Positions 24,828 to 31,936 of a stretch of 49,145 nt of DNA are shown one piece after another (position 1 is the first letter of the stretch; every line of letters starts with the position of its first letter). This DNA is from Clostridium thailandense (GTDB lineage: Bacteria; Bacillota; Clostridia; Clostridiales; Clostridiaceae). The stretch covers positions 1 through 49,145 of the forward strand of contig NZ_JAEEGC010000124.1 of the NCBI RefSeq assembly GCF_019207025.1, in the 5' to 3' direction. The translations under genes were made by a program, and so were the position numbers. Below the pieces are notes generated by a model, which did not search any database, had not been told where the DNA came from, and saw only the letters and a list, made by a program, of their open reading frames with translations.

Positions 24828-25004
24828 ATGGGAGAAAAATTTGAACGCATTAATATTACTCTTCCGCCAGATGTATTGGCAGAATTCAAAAAGTATGGAG
24901 AGAGGAAAGGTGTTATGATCTCACCGTTTGTTGCTGCAAAGATGAAAGAGTTCATTGCAGAGGAAAAGGCTATAGAAAAATTAAAAAATGAAAACAAGCT
25001 TTAA
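24828..25004 (+). CDS. Ribbon-helix-helix protein, cassette 1
   Basis: 58 residues: a short basic N-terminal strand (EKFERINITLPPDVLAEFKK), a KYGERKGVMISPFVAAKMKE helix pair and a charged tail. This is a CopG/MetJ-type ribbon-helix-helix DNA-binding fold. By alignment with the related gene at 26376 the start is the ATG at 24828, after GGGGTG. A terminator follows its stop. It may regulate the promoter upstream or act as antitoxin for the PIN-like gene 110 bases downstream. Confidence 0.72.
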   Translation: MGEKFERINITLPPDVLAEFKKYGERKGVMISPFVAAKMKEFIAEEKAIEKLKNENKL

Positions 25005-25026
25005 GGCACTCGAAAGGGTGTCTTTT
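25005..25026 (+). terminator. Short terminator after ribbon-helix-helix gene 1
   Basis: GGCACTC-GAAA-GGGTGTC with TTTT directly after; a GNRA-type tetraloop closes the stem. It separates this gene from the PIN-like gene. Confidence 0.7.
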
Positions 25027-25114
25027 ATGCTTAAAATTGTTGCAGGAAATTAATTAATTCCGCCGAATATTCTGTTAGAGAAGCAAATCATAATAAAGAG
25101 GTGGAATATAAAAG

Positions 25115-25873
25115 ATGGACAATTTGTTAAGCAATGTAACATTTTGCAATACTTTTGATAGTAGAAGAAACAAAATAGCATTTTTAATTGACACAGATGT
25201 ACTATCAGATATAGCAAAAAATAACGAGAGTAAAAAAGTTTTTGATGAATTACTAAGCAAAGAGATTGTTTTATTTTATTCGTTACCGAGCTTACTAGAA
25301 TTAGGTTTTGGTGCTGATGATAGAGTAGTAGAAGAAGAATTTAGATTTTGTATAGAATTACAAAATAAAGTTCACGAAGCTGATTCTATATTAAATATTC
25401 AAAATCTAGGTTCTAGTTCAGGTGATGTTTATGCTAATATTTTATTACAAACGTCATATCATAAAATCAAAGGTAAACTTATAAACATATCACCAGGTTA
25501 TTTAAATTGGATGGGAGCAAAGCAAACTCTTATTGAATATATGAAGGATAGAAACACAAAGTCTAAAAATATAAAGAGATTTCAGATTGATGCACTAATA
25601 AACCATCATGCATGGAACGCGACAGCTTTTATTTGGACAAATAACATGAAGGATCACTTAATTTTGAATTATTTTATGATGAAGTATAGTTCTAAAACTG
25701 AATTGAATGTTAATACTGACAAATATATTGCTAAAAAATTTTCACCAGTATTCAATACAGAAATACTATTGAAGGTTTTAAAAGGTGATACTATCAATAT
25801 GTATGACGAAATGAAAAAATATACTAATGATGAAGATGTAATAAGAGTACTTAACATAGCAAAAAATTTATAG
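25115..25873 (+). CDS. PIN-like domain protein
   Basis: 252 residues. NKIAFLIDTDVLSDIAKNNE gives the first acidic pair of a PIN nuclease fold, LPSLLELGFG the next helix, and FQIDALINHHAWNATAFIWT with TNNMKDH the second acidic cluster and strand. PIN proteins are metal-dependent RNases, often toxins. At 252 residues it is longer than VapC-type toxins, with about 60 extra C-terminal residues. GAGGTGG lies upstream. A ribbon-helix-helix gene is nearby but separated by a terminator, so a toxin-antitoxin pair is only a possibility. Confidence 0.55.
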   Translation: MDNLLSNVTFCNTFDSRRNKIAFLIDTDVLSDIAKNNESKKVFDELLSKEIVLFYSLPSLLELGFGADDRVVEEEFRFCIELQNKVHEADSILNIQNLGSSSGDVYANILLQTSYHKIKGKLINISPGYLNWMGAKQTLIEYMKDRNTKSKNIKRFQIDALINHHAWNATAFIWTNNMKDHLILNYFMMKYSSKTELNVNTDKYIAKKFSPVFNTEILLKVLKGDTINMYDEMKKYTNDEDVIRVLNIAKNL

Positions 25874-25895
25874 TATGACTTTATTTAAAGTTAGT

Positions 25896-25931
25896 TTGCT
25901 CATGTCGTGGGTTCGATTCCCACACTCCCGA
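25896..25931 (+). other. tRNA 3' half (T arm and acceptor strand), out of order
   Basis: A perfect T arm GTGGG-TTCGATT-CCCAC (25907-25923) is followed by ACTCCCG and discriminator A (25924-25931). The variable-loop-like CATGTC precedes it. The 5' acceptor strand CGGGAGT that exactly pairs with ACTCCCG lies 158 bases downstream, not upstream. It directly follows the PIN-like gene. Confidence 0.7.
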
Positions 25932-26089
25932 CATTAACTTTCATTGCAATATATACTATGCAACAAATTGGAGAATCAGGAATTAAAGCGTGTATCAGTA
26001 ACTTAATTGGTTCTCTGAAGGGTAAATATGAAAGGAAGTGGTTTGTTATGAATATTATATTCACAACTATAGCTCTATATGTAGCTTGT

Positions 26090-26120
26090 CGGGAGTTAAC
26101 TCAGAGGTAGAGTATGTTGA
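26090..26120 (+). other. tRNA 5' half (acceptor strand and D arm), out of order
   Basis: CGGGAGT (26090-26096), TA at positions 8-9, then a D arm ACTC-AGAGGTA-GAGT (26099-26113) with the GG of the D loop. After it the sequence stops looking like a tRNA: the following GTTGA/TCAGC stem has an eight-base loop and no T arm follows. The matching 3' half is upstream. Together the halves form a circularly permuted tRNA layout or the remains of tandem tRNA genes. Confidence 0.68.
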
Positions 26121-26156
26121 TAAAGTAATCAGCACATAGGGCTGAATTCAAAAATT

Positions 26157-26184
26157 AAAGCACTTGATAAGAGTGCTTTTTTAT
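26157..26184 (+). terminator. Terminator after the tRNA 5' half
   Basis: AAAGCACT pairs with AGTGCTTT, followed by a run of T. It would end a transcript that covers the PIN-like gene and both tRNA halves. Confidence 0.75.
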
Positions 26185-26349
26185 ATGTTTAAAATTATGT
26201 CACATAAGTAACTATTAATCAATATAGGTGTAAACCTAGCTGTATCAATGATTACAGGTGTACATACAAATGGTTAGAAAGATAATGTGTATTAATGTGC
26301 AATAGTATGCACTAATAGATAACAATAAGATAAAATATCCCAAAAGGTA

Positions 26350-26355
26350 TATAAT
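26350..26355 (+). promoter_or_regulatory. Promoter -10 of ribbon-helix-helix cassette 2
   Basis: TATAAT followed by CATCC and GGGGTGATTATT, almost the same as in cassette 1. Upstream, AATGTGTATTAATGTGCAAT resembles the region before cassette 1. Confidence 0.5.
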
Positions 26356-26375
26356 CATCCTATGGGGTGATTATT

Positions 26376-26540
26376 TTGGCCGTAGTAAGAAGGCAAAATA
26401 TAACTATAGATCTTACAGTATTTGAAGAATTTTGCAAATATGTAGGATCAAAAGGAATTAAGATATCTACATGGATTACTGCAAAAATGAAGGAGTTTGT
26501 AGAAGATGAAAAAGCTCTGGAAGAATTAAAGAAAAAATAG
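26376..26540 (+). CDS. Ribbon-helix-helix protein, cassette 2
   Basis: 54 residues from a TTG start after GGGGTG: AVVRRQNITIDLTVFEEFCK, YVGSKGIKISTWITAKMKEF, and an acidic-lysine tail. It is a paralogue of the protein at 24828 (shared ITxD/LPxxxxEF core and AKMKEF end) and has the same ribbon-helix-helix fold. The next gene starts 20 bases downstream after AGAAGGGGGA, so the two are probably co-transcribed. It is a likely DNA-binding regulator of this accessory block. Confidence 0.7.
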   Translation: MAVVRRQNITIDLTVFEEFCKYVGSKGIKISTWITAKMKEFVEDEKALEELKKK

Positions 26541-26560
26541 AGAAGGGGGATATTTTTATT

Positions 26561-26884
26561 ATGACAAATTATGAAGTAAAAAAAGAGACTCTAAGGGCTA
26601 CGCAACCATTTTGTATAATTAAGAATGGGAAACCTTTAAGGTTAACTAAAAAGCCTAAAGGACATTTAATCAAGGACATAAATAAAAAATTATATAAAGT
26701 AGATGATGAGCTAGAAGGAGAATTTGATTTATCTAATTTTAAAGAAAAGTTTAAGCAACTCTACCCAGAGGCATATGATGTATATGAAGGCGACAGAGGC
26801 AAGAAGTTTGATGAATGGATATTAAATGTAATTTTTACATTAAAGGAATGTCCAATATATACGATATTTATAAAAGTTAATTAA
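26561..26884 (+). CDS. Hypothetical protein in ribbon-helix-helix cassette 2
   Basis: 107 residues, mixed charge (NYEVKKETLRATQPFCIIKN, YPEAYDVYEGDRGKKFDEWI), no membrane segment and no family I recognise. It has a strong ribosome binding site and follows the ribbon-helix-helix gene closely. It could be a partner of that regulator (for example the toxin of an antitoxin-toxin pair), but no catalytic motif supports this. Confidence 0.6.
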   Translation: MTNYEVKKETLRATQPFCIIKNGKPLRLTKKPKGHLIKDINKKLYKVDDELEGEFDLSNFKEKFKQLYPEAYDVYEGDRGKKFDEWILNVIFTLKECPIYTIFIKVN

Positions 26885-26912
26885 ATTAATTGAAAGAAAG
26901 AAGGCTAATAAA

Positions 26913-27227
26913 ATGGGATTAGCAATAGAAAATAAATATAATTATTCAACCAATGCTAGTACTAAAAAAAATAATTCAGTAACAGAACAACAAGAATTTT
27001 CAAATATATTAACAGAGAAAAAAAGCAGTTCTAATCTTAATAAAGGTACAATAAAGTTTGTGATGGAAAATGGCATGGCAGAAGCAGCATATGTAGATGG
27101 AATTAAGATGGACCTTTCGGATATGTTTTTAACAGATAAAAGCCAACTAAAAGGAGAGATAAATAGAAAATATAATAAAACTGATGCAGAAAAATTGGAA
27201 GAAATATTTGGATTACAAGATCAATAA
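26913..27227 (+). CDS. Hypothetical protein, tailocin accessory region
   Basis: 104 residues. The N-terminal half is Asn/Ser/Thr-rich and probably disordered; the C-terminal half has GTIKFVMENGMAEAAYVDGI and a helix ending EKLEEIFGLQDQ. GAAAGAAGG lies upstream. It is probably the third gene of cassette 2. Function unknown. Confidence 0.55.
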   Translation: MGLAIENKYNYSTNASTKKNNSVTEQQEFSNILTEKKSSSNLNKGTIKFVMENGMAEAAYVDGIKMDLSDMFLTDKSQLKGEINRKYNKTDAEKLEEIFGLQDQ

Positions 27228-27286
27228 AAAAGAAGGTACAGTAAAAATAATTACAAGGATATATAATCATTTTTGAGATGGCTATT

Positions 27287-27352
27287 TTGGCAAAAATGAA
27301 AGAGTTTTTTTGCTGTATAATAATCGTTGATATGATAATTGTATGTCAGTAG
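27287..27352 (+). pseudogene. Ribbon-helix-helix cassette 3, internally deleted
   Basis: The region repeats the cassette leader: AAGGATATATAATCAT (TATAAT at 27262-27267), GAGATGGCTATTTTGGC, then jumps straight to GCAAAAATGAAAGAGTTTTT, which in cassette 2 lies near the end of the gene. About 110 bases between two GC(A)-type joints are missing. The remaining frame encodes MAKMKEF and then unrelated residues to a stop at 27352. Confidence 0.6.
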
Positions 27353-27479
27353 TGAGATGAATAACATACCTCTTATGTAAAAAAATAAAAAATATTTGAA
27401 AAATTTTGATTATTAGGAAGGAATTCTGTAATTAATAACGAATATTATATAAAATAAAATGTTAAGAGGTGAGTTTATT

Positions 27480-27887
27480 ATGATATTAAAATGGGATGAC
27501 CAATTAGCAACAGGAGTATCTGACATTGATAATCAGCATAAGGAGCTTTTTAACCGTATGAATAATTTGTTAATTACTATGAGAGAAGGTAATGGAAAAA
27601 ATGAAGCTATCAAAACTTTAAATTTTCTTGAAGAATATGTAATAAAACATTTTAATGAGGAAGAAGAACTTCAAAGAAAAAATAACTATCCTAAATATAC
27701 TGTACAGCATTCAGAACACGAACAATTTAAGAATGAACTCCAAGAATTACGAAATGTTTTTGAAACTACAGGAGTATCAGCAATATTTGTAATTAATATG
27801 CAACAAAAAATGTCCAAATGGTGGAGAAATCATATAAGAGAATTAGATAAAGATTTAGGAAAATTTTTGATAGAAAAAAGCAAATAG
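27480..27887 (+). CDS. Bacteriohemerythrin
   Basis: About 135 residues. MILKWDDQLATGVSDIDNQH, then HFNEEEELQRKNNYPKYTVQ, HSEHEQF and a final WWRNHIRELDKDLG give the His/Glu/Asp ligand set of a di-iron hemerythrin four-helix bundle. Such proteins bind O2 (or NO) and are common in clostridia. The ATG at 27480 follows AAGAGGTGAG. It stands between accessory cassettes and the lysis genes of the tail element with its own terminator, an odd place for an oxygen-binding protein; it may be cargo. Confidence 0.88.
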   Translation: MILKWDDQLATGVSDIDNQHKELFNRMNNLLITMREGNGKNEAIKTLNFLEEYVIKHFNEEEELQRKNNYPKYTVQHSEHEQFKNELQELRNVFETTGVSAIFVINMQQKMSKWWRNHIRELDKDLGKFLIEKSK

Positions 27888-27896
27888 ATATGATTT

Positions 27897-27920
27897 AGAG
27901 CCTAATAGGGCTCTTTTTTT
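27897..27920 (+). terminator. Terminator after the bacteriohemerythrin gene
   Basis: AGAGCC pairs with GGCTCT across a six-base loop, followed by a long T-run. Confidence 0.78.
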
Positions 27921-27970
27921 ATACTTAAAATTGATCCGCTTTTAATAACAAATTTATAGGGGGAGATGAC

Positions 27971-28186
27971 TTGGAAAACAAAATATTAGATTTAGCTATG
28001 CAGCAAGGAATATGGGCAGTGCTTTTTGTAGCACTGCTTTTTTTTGTATTAAACGAAAACTCTAAAAGAGAAGCAAAGTATCAAGAGATAATATCAAAGT
28101 TAACAGATAAATTTCAACGTATAGAAGAAGGACTAGATTGTATTAAAGAAGATGTAAAAGAAGTTAAAGATAAAATATTTAAATAA
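27971..28186 (+). CDS. bhlA: BhlA/UviB family holin-like protein
   Basis: 71 residues. One N-terminal membrane helix (GIWAVLFVALLFFVLNE) is followed by a charged coiled coil (QEIISKLTDKFQRIEEGLDC, IKEDVKEVKDKIF). This is the BhlA/UviB pattern of small holin or bacteriocin-release proteins in Firmicutes. It starts with TTG after GGGGGAGATG. Its codons 16-25 form a perfect terminator-like hairpin (28016-28045). It precedes the amidase, as expected for a lysis cassette. Confidence 0.82.
   Translation: MENKILDLAMQQGIWAVLFVALLFFVLNENSKREAKYQEIISKLTDKFQRIEEGLDCIKEDVKEVKDKIFK
28016..28045 (+). terminator. Terminator-like hairpin inside the bhlA coding region
   Basis: GCAGTGC (28016-28022) pairs perfectly with GCACTGC (28031-28037) across an eight-base loop, followed by eight T residues. 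It has the shape of an intrinsic terminator but lies within translated sequence encoding the membrane helix. Confidence 0.6.
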
Positions 28187-28239
28187 GTATTATCACTTTT
28201 AAATTAAATAACATAATTTAAGGTAGGAGGTGTTTCTTT

Positions 28240-29157
28240 ATGAGTAGTTATGCAATAGATCCCGGTCACGGATGTTATCCAGATACAGGAGCAGAAGGCT
28301 ATTTAAATGAGCAAAATTGTGCTTTAGATATAGCAGAGAGGGTTATAGCTAAACTTCAAACACTAGGTTGTGAAGCGTGGAATGTAAGACCTTCAAGTGC
28401 TTCAAGTATTACAAATTCGCTTCAGCAAAGGTGTGATGGTGCAGCTAATGCTGATTATTTAGTTTCTATCCATCTAAATGCAGGTGGAGGAAAAGGTAGT
28501 GAAGTTTTTGCTATGAGCAATGCAGGTAATGCTCTAGCTTCTAGTGTATTAAGTAGACTTGTAGCCTTAGGTTTTGTGAATCGTGGAGTAAAGGACGGCA
28601 GCAGTTTATATGTGATAAAGCATAGTAAGCCTGCAGCTATATTAATAGAGGTATGTTTTGTAGATACTCAAAGTGATGCAAATTTATATAATAAATTAGG
28701 AACTGATGCTATTGCAGCAGCTATAGTTGAAGGACTTACAGGAAAAAGAGCATCTAGCAATACAAGTTCTGATTTTATAAAATCTGTACAGCATGATTTA
28801 CAAAAGGTTAGCTGCTTGGAAAGTGGTGAATCCAATGCTACTGGTATAGTTGATGCTAAGACTAAAGCTGCTATAAAACGATTTAGAAGTATTGTAGGAC
28901 TACCTGATGGTGATACTGTAGACGTTCAACTTACCAATGCCCTAAATAATATAACAAAGCAGATAATAATAGGGAAGGATTGGCCGAAAAATCCTATAGC
29001 AACTAAATTTATTCAATGGTGGCTGGGAGTATCTAAGACAGGAAACTTTGATGATACAACAGAGAAGAAGGTTAAGGAATGGCAAAAATCTGCCAAAGTA
29101 TATGCAGATCCAGATGGGGTAATTAGAAAAGAAAGTTGGGACAAGATTTTAAAATAG
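28240..29157 (+). CDS. N-acetylmuramoyl-L-alanine amidase (Amidase_3) endolysin
   Basis: 305 residues. The catalytic domain (1-170) has zinc ligands His10 (DPGHG), Glu24 and His78 (SIHLNAGG) and the catalytic Glu at about 137 (ILIEVCFVD). The C-terminal part has two peptidoglycan-binding-like repeats (about 180-245 and 250-305: IDAKTKAAIKRF-like VDAKTKAAIKRF and FDDTTEKKVKEWQ). It cuts the amide bond between MurNAc and the peptide stem to release the particles. GTAGGAGGTG precedes the ATG. No signal peptide, consistent with holin-dependent export. Confidence 0.9.
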   Translation: MSSYAIDPGHGCYPDTGAEGYLNEQNCALDIAERVIAKLQTLGCEAWNVRPSSASSITNSLQQRCDGAANADYLVSIHLNAGGGKGSEVFAMSNAGNALASSVLSRLVALGFVNRGVKDGSSLYVIKHSKPAAILIEVCFVDTQSDANLYNKLGTDAIAAAIVEGLTGKRASSNTSSDFIKSVQHDLQKVSCLESGESNATGIVDAKTKAAIKRFRSIVGLPDGDTVDVQLTNALNNITKQIIIGKDWPKNPIATKFIQWWLGVSKTGNFDDTTEKKVKEWQKSAKVYADPDGVIRKESWDKILK

Positions 29158-29192
29158 AATATCTATAGAAAATTAATAGGAGGATAAGTTAT

Positions 29193-29558
29193 ATGGAAAA
29201 CCAAGTAATGAGTATTTTTGTACAGGCAGTTTTATCAATTCTAGGAGTACTAGTTTCTTATTTGACTACTGTTGCTGTTTCATATTTAAACAAAAAGAAA
29301 GAAGCTCTCATAAAACAAATGGGAGCAGAGCAATATAATGCAACTTACAATATTGCAAAAGGTATATATTTTGCTGTTGAACAACAATTTAAACTTAGTT
29401 CTCAATCGGGAAAACAAAAGGCTGAAGAATTTAATAAACTTCTTTTAAGCAAAATTCCTGGACTTACTCAAGAAGAAATTGATCATTTTAGAGAAGCGAT
29501 TGTAGGAGAAATAAACTCTCAATTAAACAAAACAAATTTAATAGATCCTGCAAAGTAA
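29193..29558 (+). CDS. Phage holin, LLH family
   Basis: 121 residues. One N-terminal membrane helix (FVQAVLSILGVLVSYLTTVA) followed by a long amphipathic region including KKEALIKQMGAEQYNATYNI and EEFNKLLLSKIPGLTQEEID, the phage_holin_LLH pattern. It follows the amidase by 35 bases after GGAGG. With the BhlA-type protein it gives two holin-like proteins in one lysis cassette. A terminator marks the end of the tail element just after it. Confidence 0.85.
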   Translation: MENQVMSIFVQAVLSILGVLVSYLTTVAVSYLNKKKEALIKQMGAEQYNATYNIAKGIYFAVEQQFKLSSQSGKQKAEEFNKLLLSKIPGLTQEEIDHFREAIVGEINSQLNKTNLIDPAK

Positions 29559-29632
29559 GTTGATTTAACCCAATATCAAATAAATAGTGACAATAATTAA
29601 TATCAAGTAGTATAGAAGAAATGATAGTACAG

Positions 29633-29656
29633 CCTCGGGGAAATCCGAGGTTTTTA
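29633..29656 (+). terminator. Terminator closing the phage-tail element
   Basis: CCTCGG-GGAAAT-CCGAGG followed by TTTTT. No attachment-site repeat was noticed next to it. Confidence 0.8.
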
Positions 29657-29741
29657 TTTATGAGTTTTAATCTTTTTATTTCTTTATAGATAAATTATAA
29701 TATAATGTATTAATGATGTTATATTTAAGGAGATTAATTAT

Positions 29742-30989
29742 ATGTTTGATACAAAGCAAAAAGTCTTACCAAATGGAATAAGACTAATCACAATAAAGAA
29801 GGATACTCAAGTTACTTCAATACATGCAGGAATAAAAATAGGAGCAATTTTTGAAAGCCCATCAGAAAAAGGCATATCTCATTTTATTGAACATATGCTT
29901 TTTAAGGGCACCAAGACTAGAAACAATGAAAAATTAAATTTTGATTTGGAAGCTTTAGGAGGAGAATACAATGCATACACCGACAACGATTGTACTGTAT
30001 ACAGTATTACAGCTTTAAGCGAAGAATTAGAAAAATCATTAGAATTATTATCTGATATGTTGAGAGAATCAATATTTCCAGAGGAGGAAATAGATAAAGA
30101 AAGAGATGTTATACTAGCAGAGATTAGGACAAGTAAAGATGATATCGAAGATTATAGTTTTAAAAAGATAAATGAGATGGCCTTTGATAAAAGTCCTTTA
30201 AAATATGAGACGATAGGTGATGAGAAAACTGTCAATAAAATAAATAAGGCAAAATTAGTTAAGTTTTATGATAAATATTATGTTCCTAATAATTGTGTTA
30301 TTTCTATAGTGTCGCCTTATGAACATGAATATATATATGAATTAGTTTGGAAGTACTTTAAAGAATGGATATGGAAGGAATTTAAAAGAAAAAAAGTTAT
30401 AATTGAAAATAATATACCAGGATTAAAGATTTCTTATAAGAAGGATATTGAACAAAGCACAGTTATATATCTATTTACATTTTATGATATAACAAAAGAA
30501 GAAGAGCTTGCGTTAAGAATATTAAATCATAAATTTGGAGAGAGCGCCAATTCAATATTATTTAGAAAGCTTAGAGAAGAAAAAGGACTTGCATATGATG
30601 TTTATACAGATCTAGATTTAACAACTAACGTGAAAACGCTATATATATATACTGCTGTTAGTAATGAAAATGTTGATGAAACTATTGAAACTATAGACAA
30701 CTGTATTGAAGAAATCAAAAATGAAAAGATTATTTTTGACGATAATACTATAATGCTTATGAAAAAAGTTTTAAAAACGGCTGTAGCATTTACTCTTGAG
30801 GATTCTACAGATATAGGAAACTATGTACTGCATCAAGCTATTGATGAAGATGATATATTTAAGTTTATAGATGATATGAAGAAGCTAGAGAATATAAAAA
30901 AGGATGATATATATAAGGTGGCTAGACTTGTTTTCAAAAATCCTGCAGTACACATATTGAAAAGTGAGGATACTAGAGAAGAACAATAG
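29742..30989 (+). CDS. M16 family zinc peptidase
   Basis: 415 residues. The inverted zinc motif is present as HFIEHML (HxxEH), with the distal glutamate in the ERDVILAEI segment. The N-terminal KVLPNGIRLITIKKDTQVTS and the later LFRKLREEKGLAYDVYTDLD, the substrate-clamp R/Y motif, are typical of single-chain bacterial M16 peptidases (YmxG/MlpA-like). AAGGAG precedes the ATG. It is the first chromosomal gene right of the tail element. RecX is encoded 21 bases downstream, which suggests co-transcription. Confidence 0.9.
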   Translation: MFDTKQKVLPNGIRLITIKKDTQVTSIHAGIKIGAIFESPSEKGISHFIEHMLFKGTKTRNNEKLNFDLEALGGEYNAYTDNDCTVYSITALSEELEKSLELLSDMLRESIFPEEEIDKERDVILAEIRTSKDDIEDYSFKKINEMAFDKSPLKYETIGDEKTVNKINKAKLVKFYDKYYVPNNCVISIVSPYEHEYIYELVWKYFKEWIWKEFKRKKVIIENNIPGLKISYKKDIEQSTVIYLFTFYDITKEEELALRILNHKFGESANSILFRKLREEKGLAYDVYTDLDLTTNVKTLYIYTAVSNENVDETIETIDNCIEEIKNEKIIFDDNTIMLMKKVLKTAVAFTLEDSTDIGNYVLHQAIDEDDIFKFIDDMKKLENIKKDDIYKVARLVFKNPAVHILKSEDTREEQ

Positions 30990-31010
30990 TATTGGCTAGG
31001 GGAGTTTTAA

Positions 31011-31859
31011 ATGAAAAATATTATTACCAAAATTGAAGTTCAAAAAAGAAATAAAGAGAGAGTAAATATATATATAAATAATGAATTTTCTTTTGCATGC
31101 AGTGCAGAGCTTGTATATATCCACAGCCTTTCAAAAGATAAGGTTGTGGATGTGAATAGTTTAGCAGAAATAGTTGAAGAAGATAATTATATTAAATGTA
31201 AGAATACTTCACTAAAAATGATTGAAAAGTCTTACAAAACGGAGAAACAGATTATTGATAAGTTAGTTCAAAAGGAATATCAGGATAAAATTATAAAAAG
31301 AACTATAGAATTTTTAAAACAATATAATTTTATTGATGATAAAAAATATGCACAAATGTATATAAAAGACAAGATAAGTGCTCAGGGTAAAAACAAAACT
31401 AAATATGCATTAATTAATAAAGGAATAAATGAAGAGATAATAAACGAGGAACTAAAACATATAGATGATGCAATAGAGGAAAGTTCAGCAATGAAGCTAG
31501 CAGAAAAAAAATATAATATATTACTTAAAAGTGAAAAAGATCCCAGAAATATTAATAAAAAATTAAGAGAATATCTAGCTAGAAAAGGTTATAATTTAGA
31601 TATAATACAGAAGGTTTCAAACAGTATTGTAAAGTTGGATTTTTGTAACTATTTTGAGGAAAATAGTTACAAAGAAGTAAAAAATGACATAGACGAATTG
31701 TATGAGCTGGCAGAAAAGAGATATAAGATTTTAGTTAAGTCTGAGGGTGACAGTAGAAAACTTTATAAAAAGCTGGGAGATTATCTTTTGAGAAGGGGGT
31801 ATTCTTGGAGCAGTATAAAATCTGTATTGAAAAATATTATAGAAGGTTCTGATGAGTGA
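31011..31859 (+). CDS. recX: Regulatory protein RecX with an extra C-terminal repeat
   Basis: 282 residues, longer than the usual 150-215. The RecX core has three-helix repeats (SLKMIEKSYKTEKQIIDKLV, YNFIDDKKYAQMYIKDKISA, GINEEIINEEL). The last repeat (LAEKKYNILLKSEKDPRNIN, KKLREYLARKGYNLDIIQKV) recurs about 80 residues later as LAEKRYKILVKSEGDSRKLY, KKLGDYLLRRGYSWSSIKSV, so the C terminus is a duplication. RecX caps RecA filaments and damps the SOS response. Its place beside a DNA-damage-type element may be chance. Confidence 0.85.
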   Translation: MKNIITKIEVQKRNKERVNIYINNEFSFACSAELVYIHSLSKDKVVDVNSLAEIVEEDNYIKCKNTSLKMIEKSYKTEKQIIDKLVQKEYQDKIIKRTIEFLKQYNFIDDKKYAQMYIKDKISAQGKNKTKYALINKGINEEIINEELKHIDDAIEESSAMKLAEKKYNILLKSEKDPRNINKKLREYLARKGYNLDIIQKVSNSIVKLDFCNYFEENSYKEVKNDIDELYELAEKRYKILVKSEGDSRKLYKKLGDYLLRRGYSWSSIKSVLKNIIEGSDE

Positions 31860-31936
31860 TAAAGGTATTTTGAAGTAAGTTTAAATGTGTTTTTCGAAGT
31901 AAAAGGTTGTCTAATGAATGAGAGGTGATTATTGTG

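Noticed and set aside
24828..25873. Definite toxin-antitoxin pair of ribbon-helix-helix and PIN proteins
   Set aside because: A terminator and 110 bases separate them, and a second copy of the small gene has no PIN neighbour.
25907..26110. 67-codon frame between the tRNA halves
   Set aside because: It starts inside the tRNA T arm and ends in the D arm. An internal ATG at 26048 with GGAAGTG gives only a 20-residue peptide, too little to call.
25896..26120. A functional permuted tRNA
   Set aside because: The anticodon-stem sides do not pair and no sensible anticodon loop can be built, so I report tRNA halves and not a working tRNA gene.
9347..29558. Complete inducible prophage
   Set aside because: No terminase, portal, capsid, protease, integrase, replication genes or attachment-site repeats were found.
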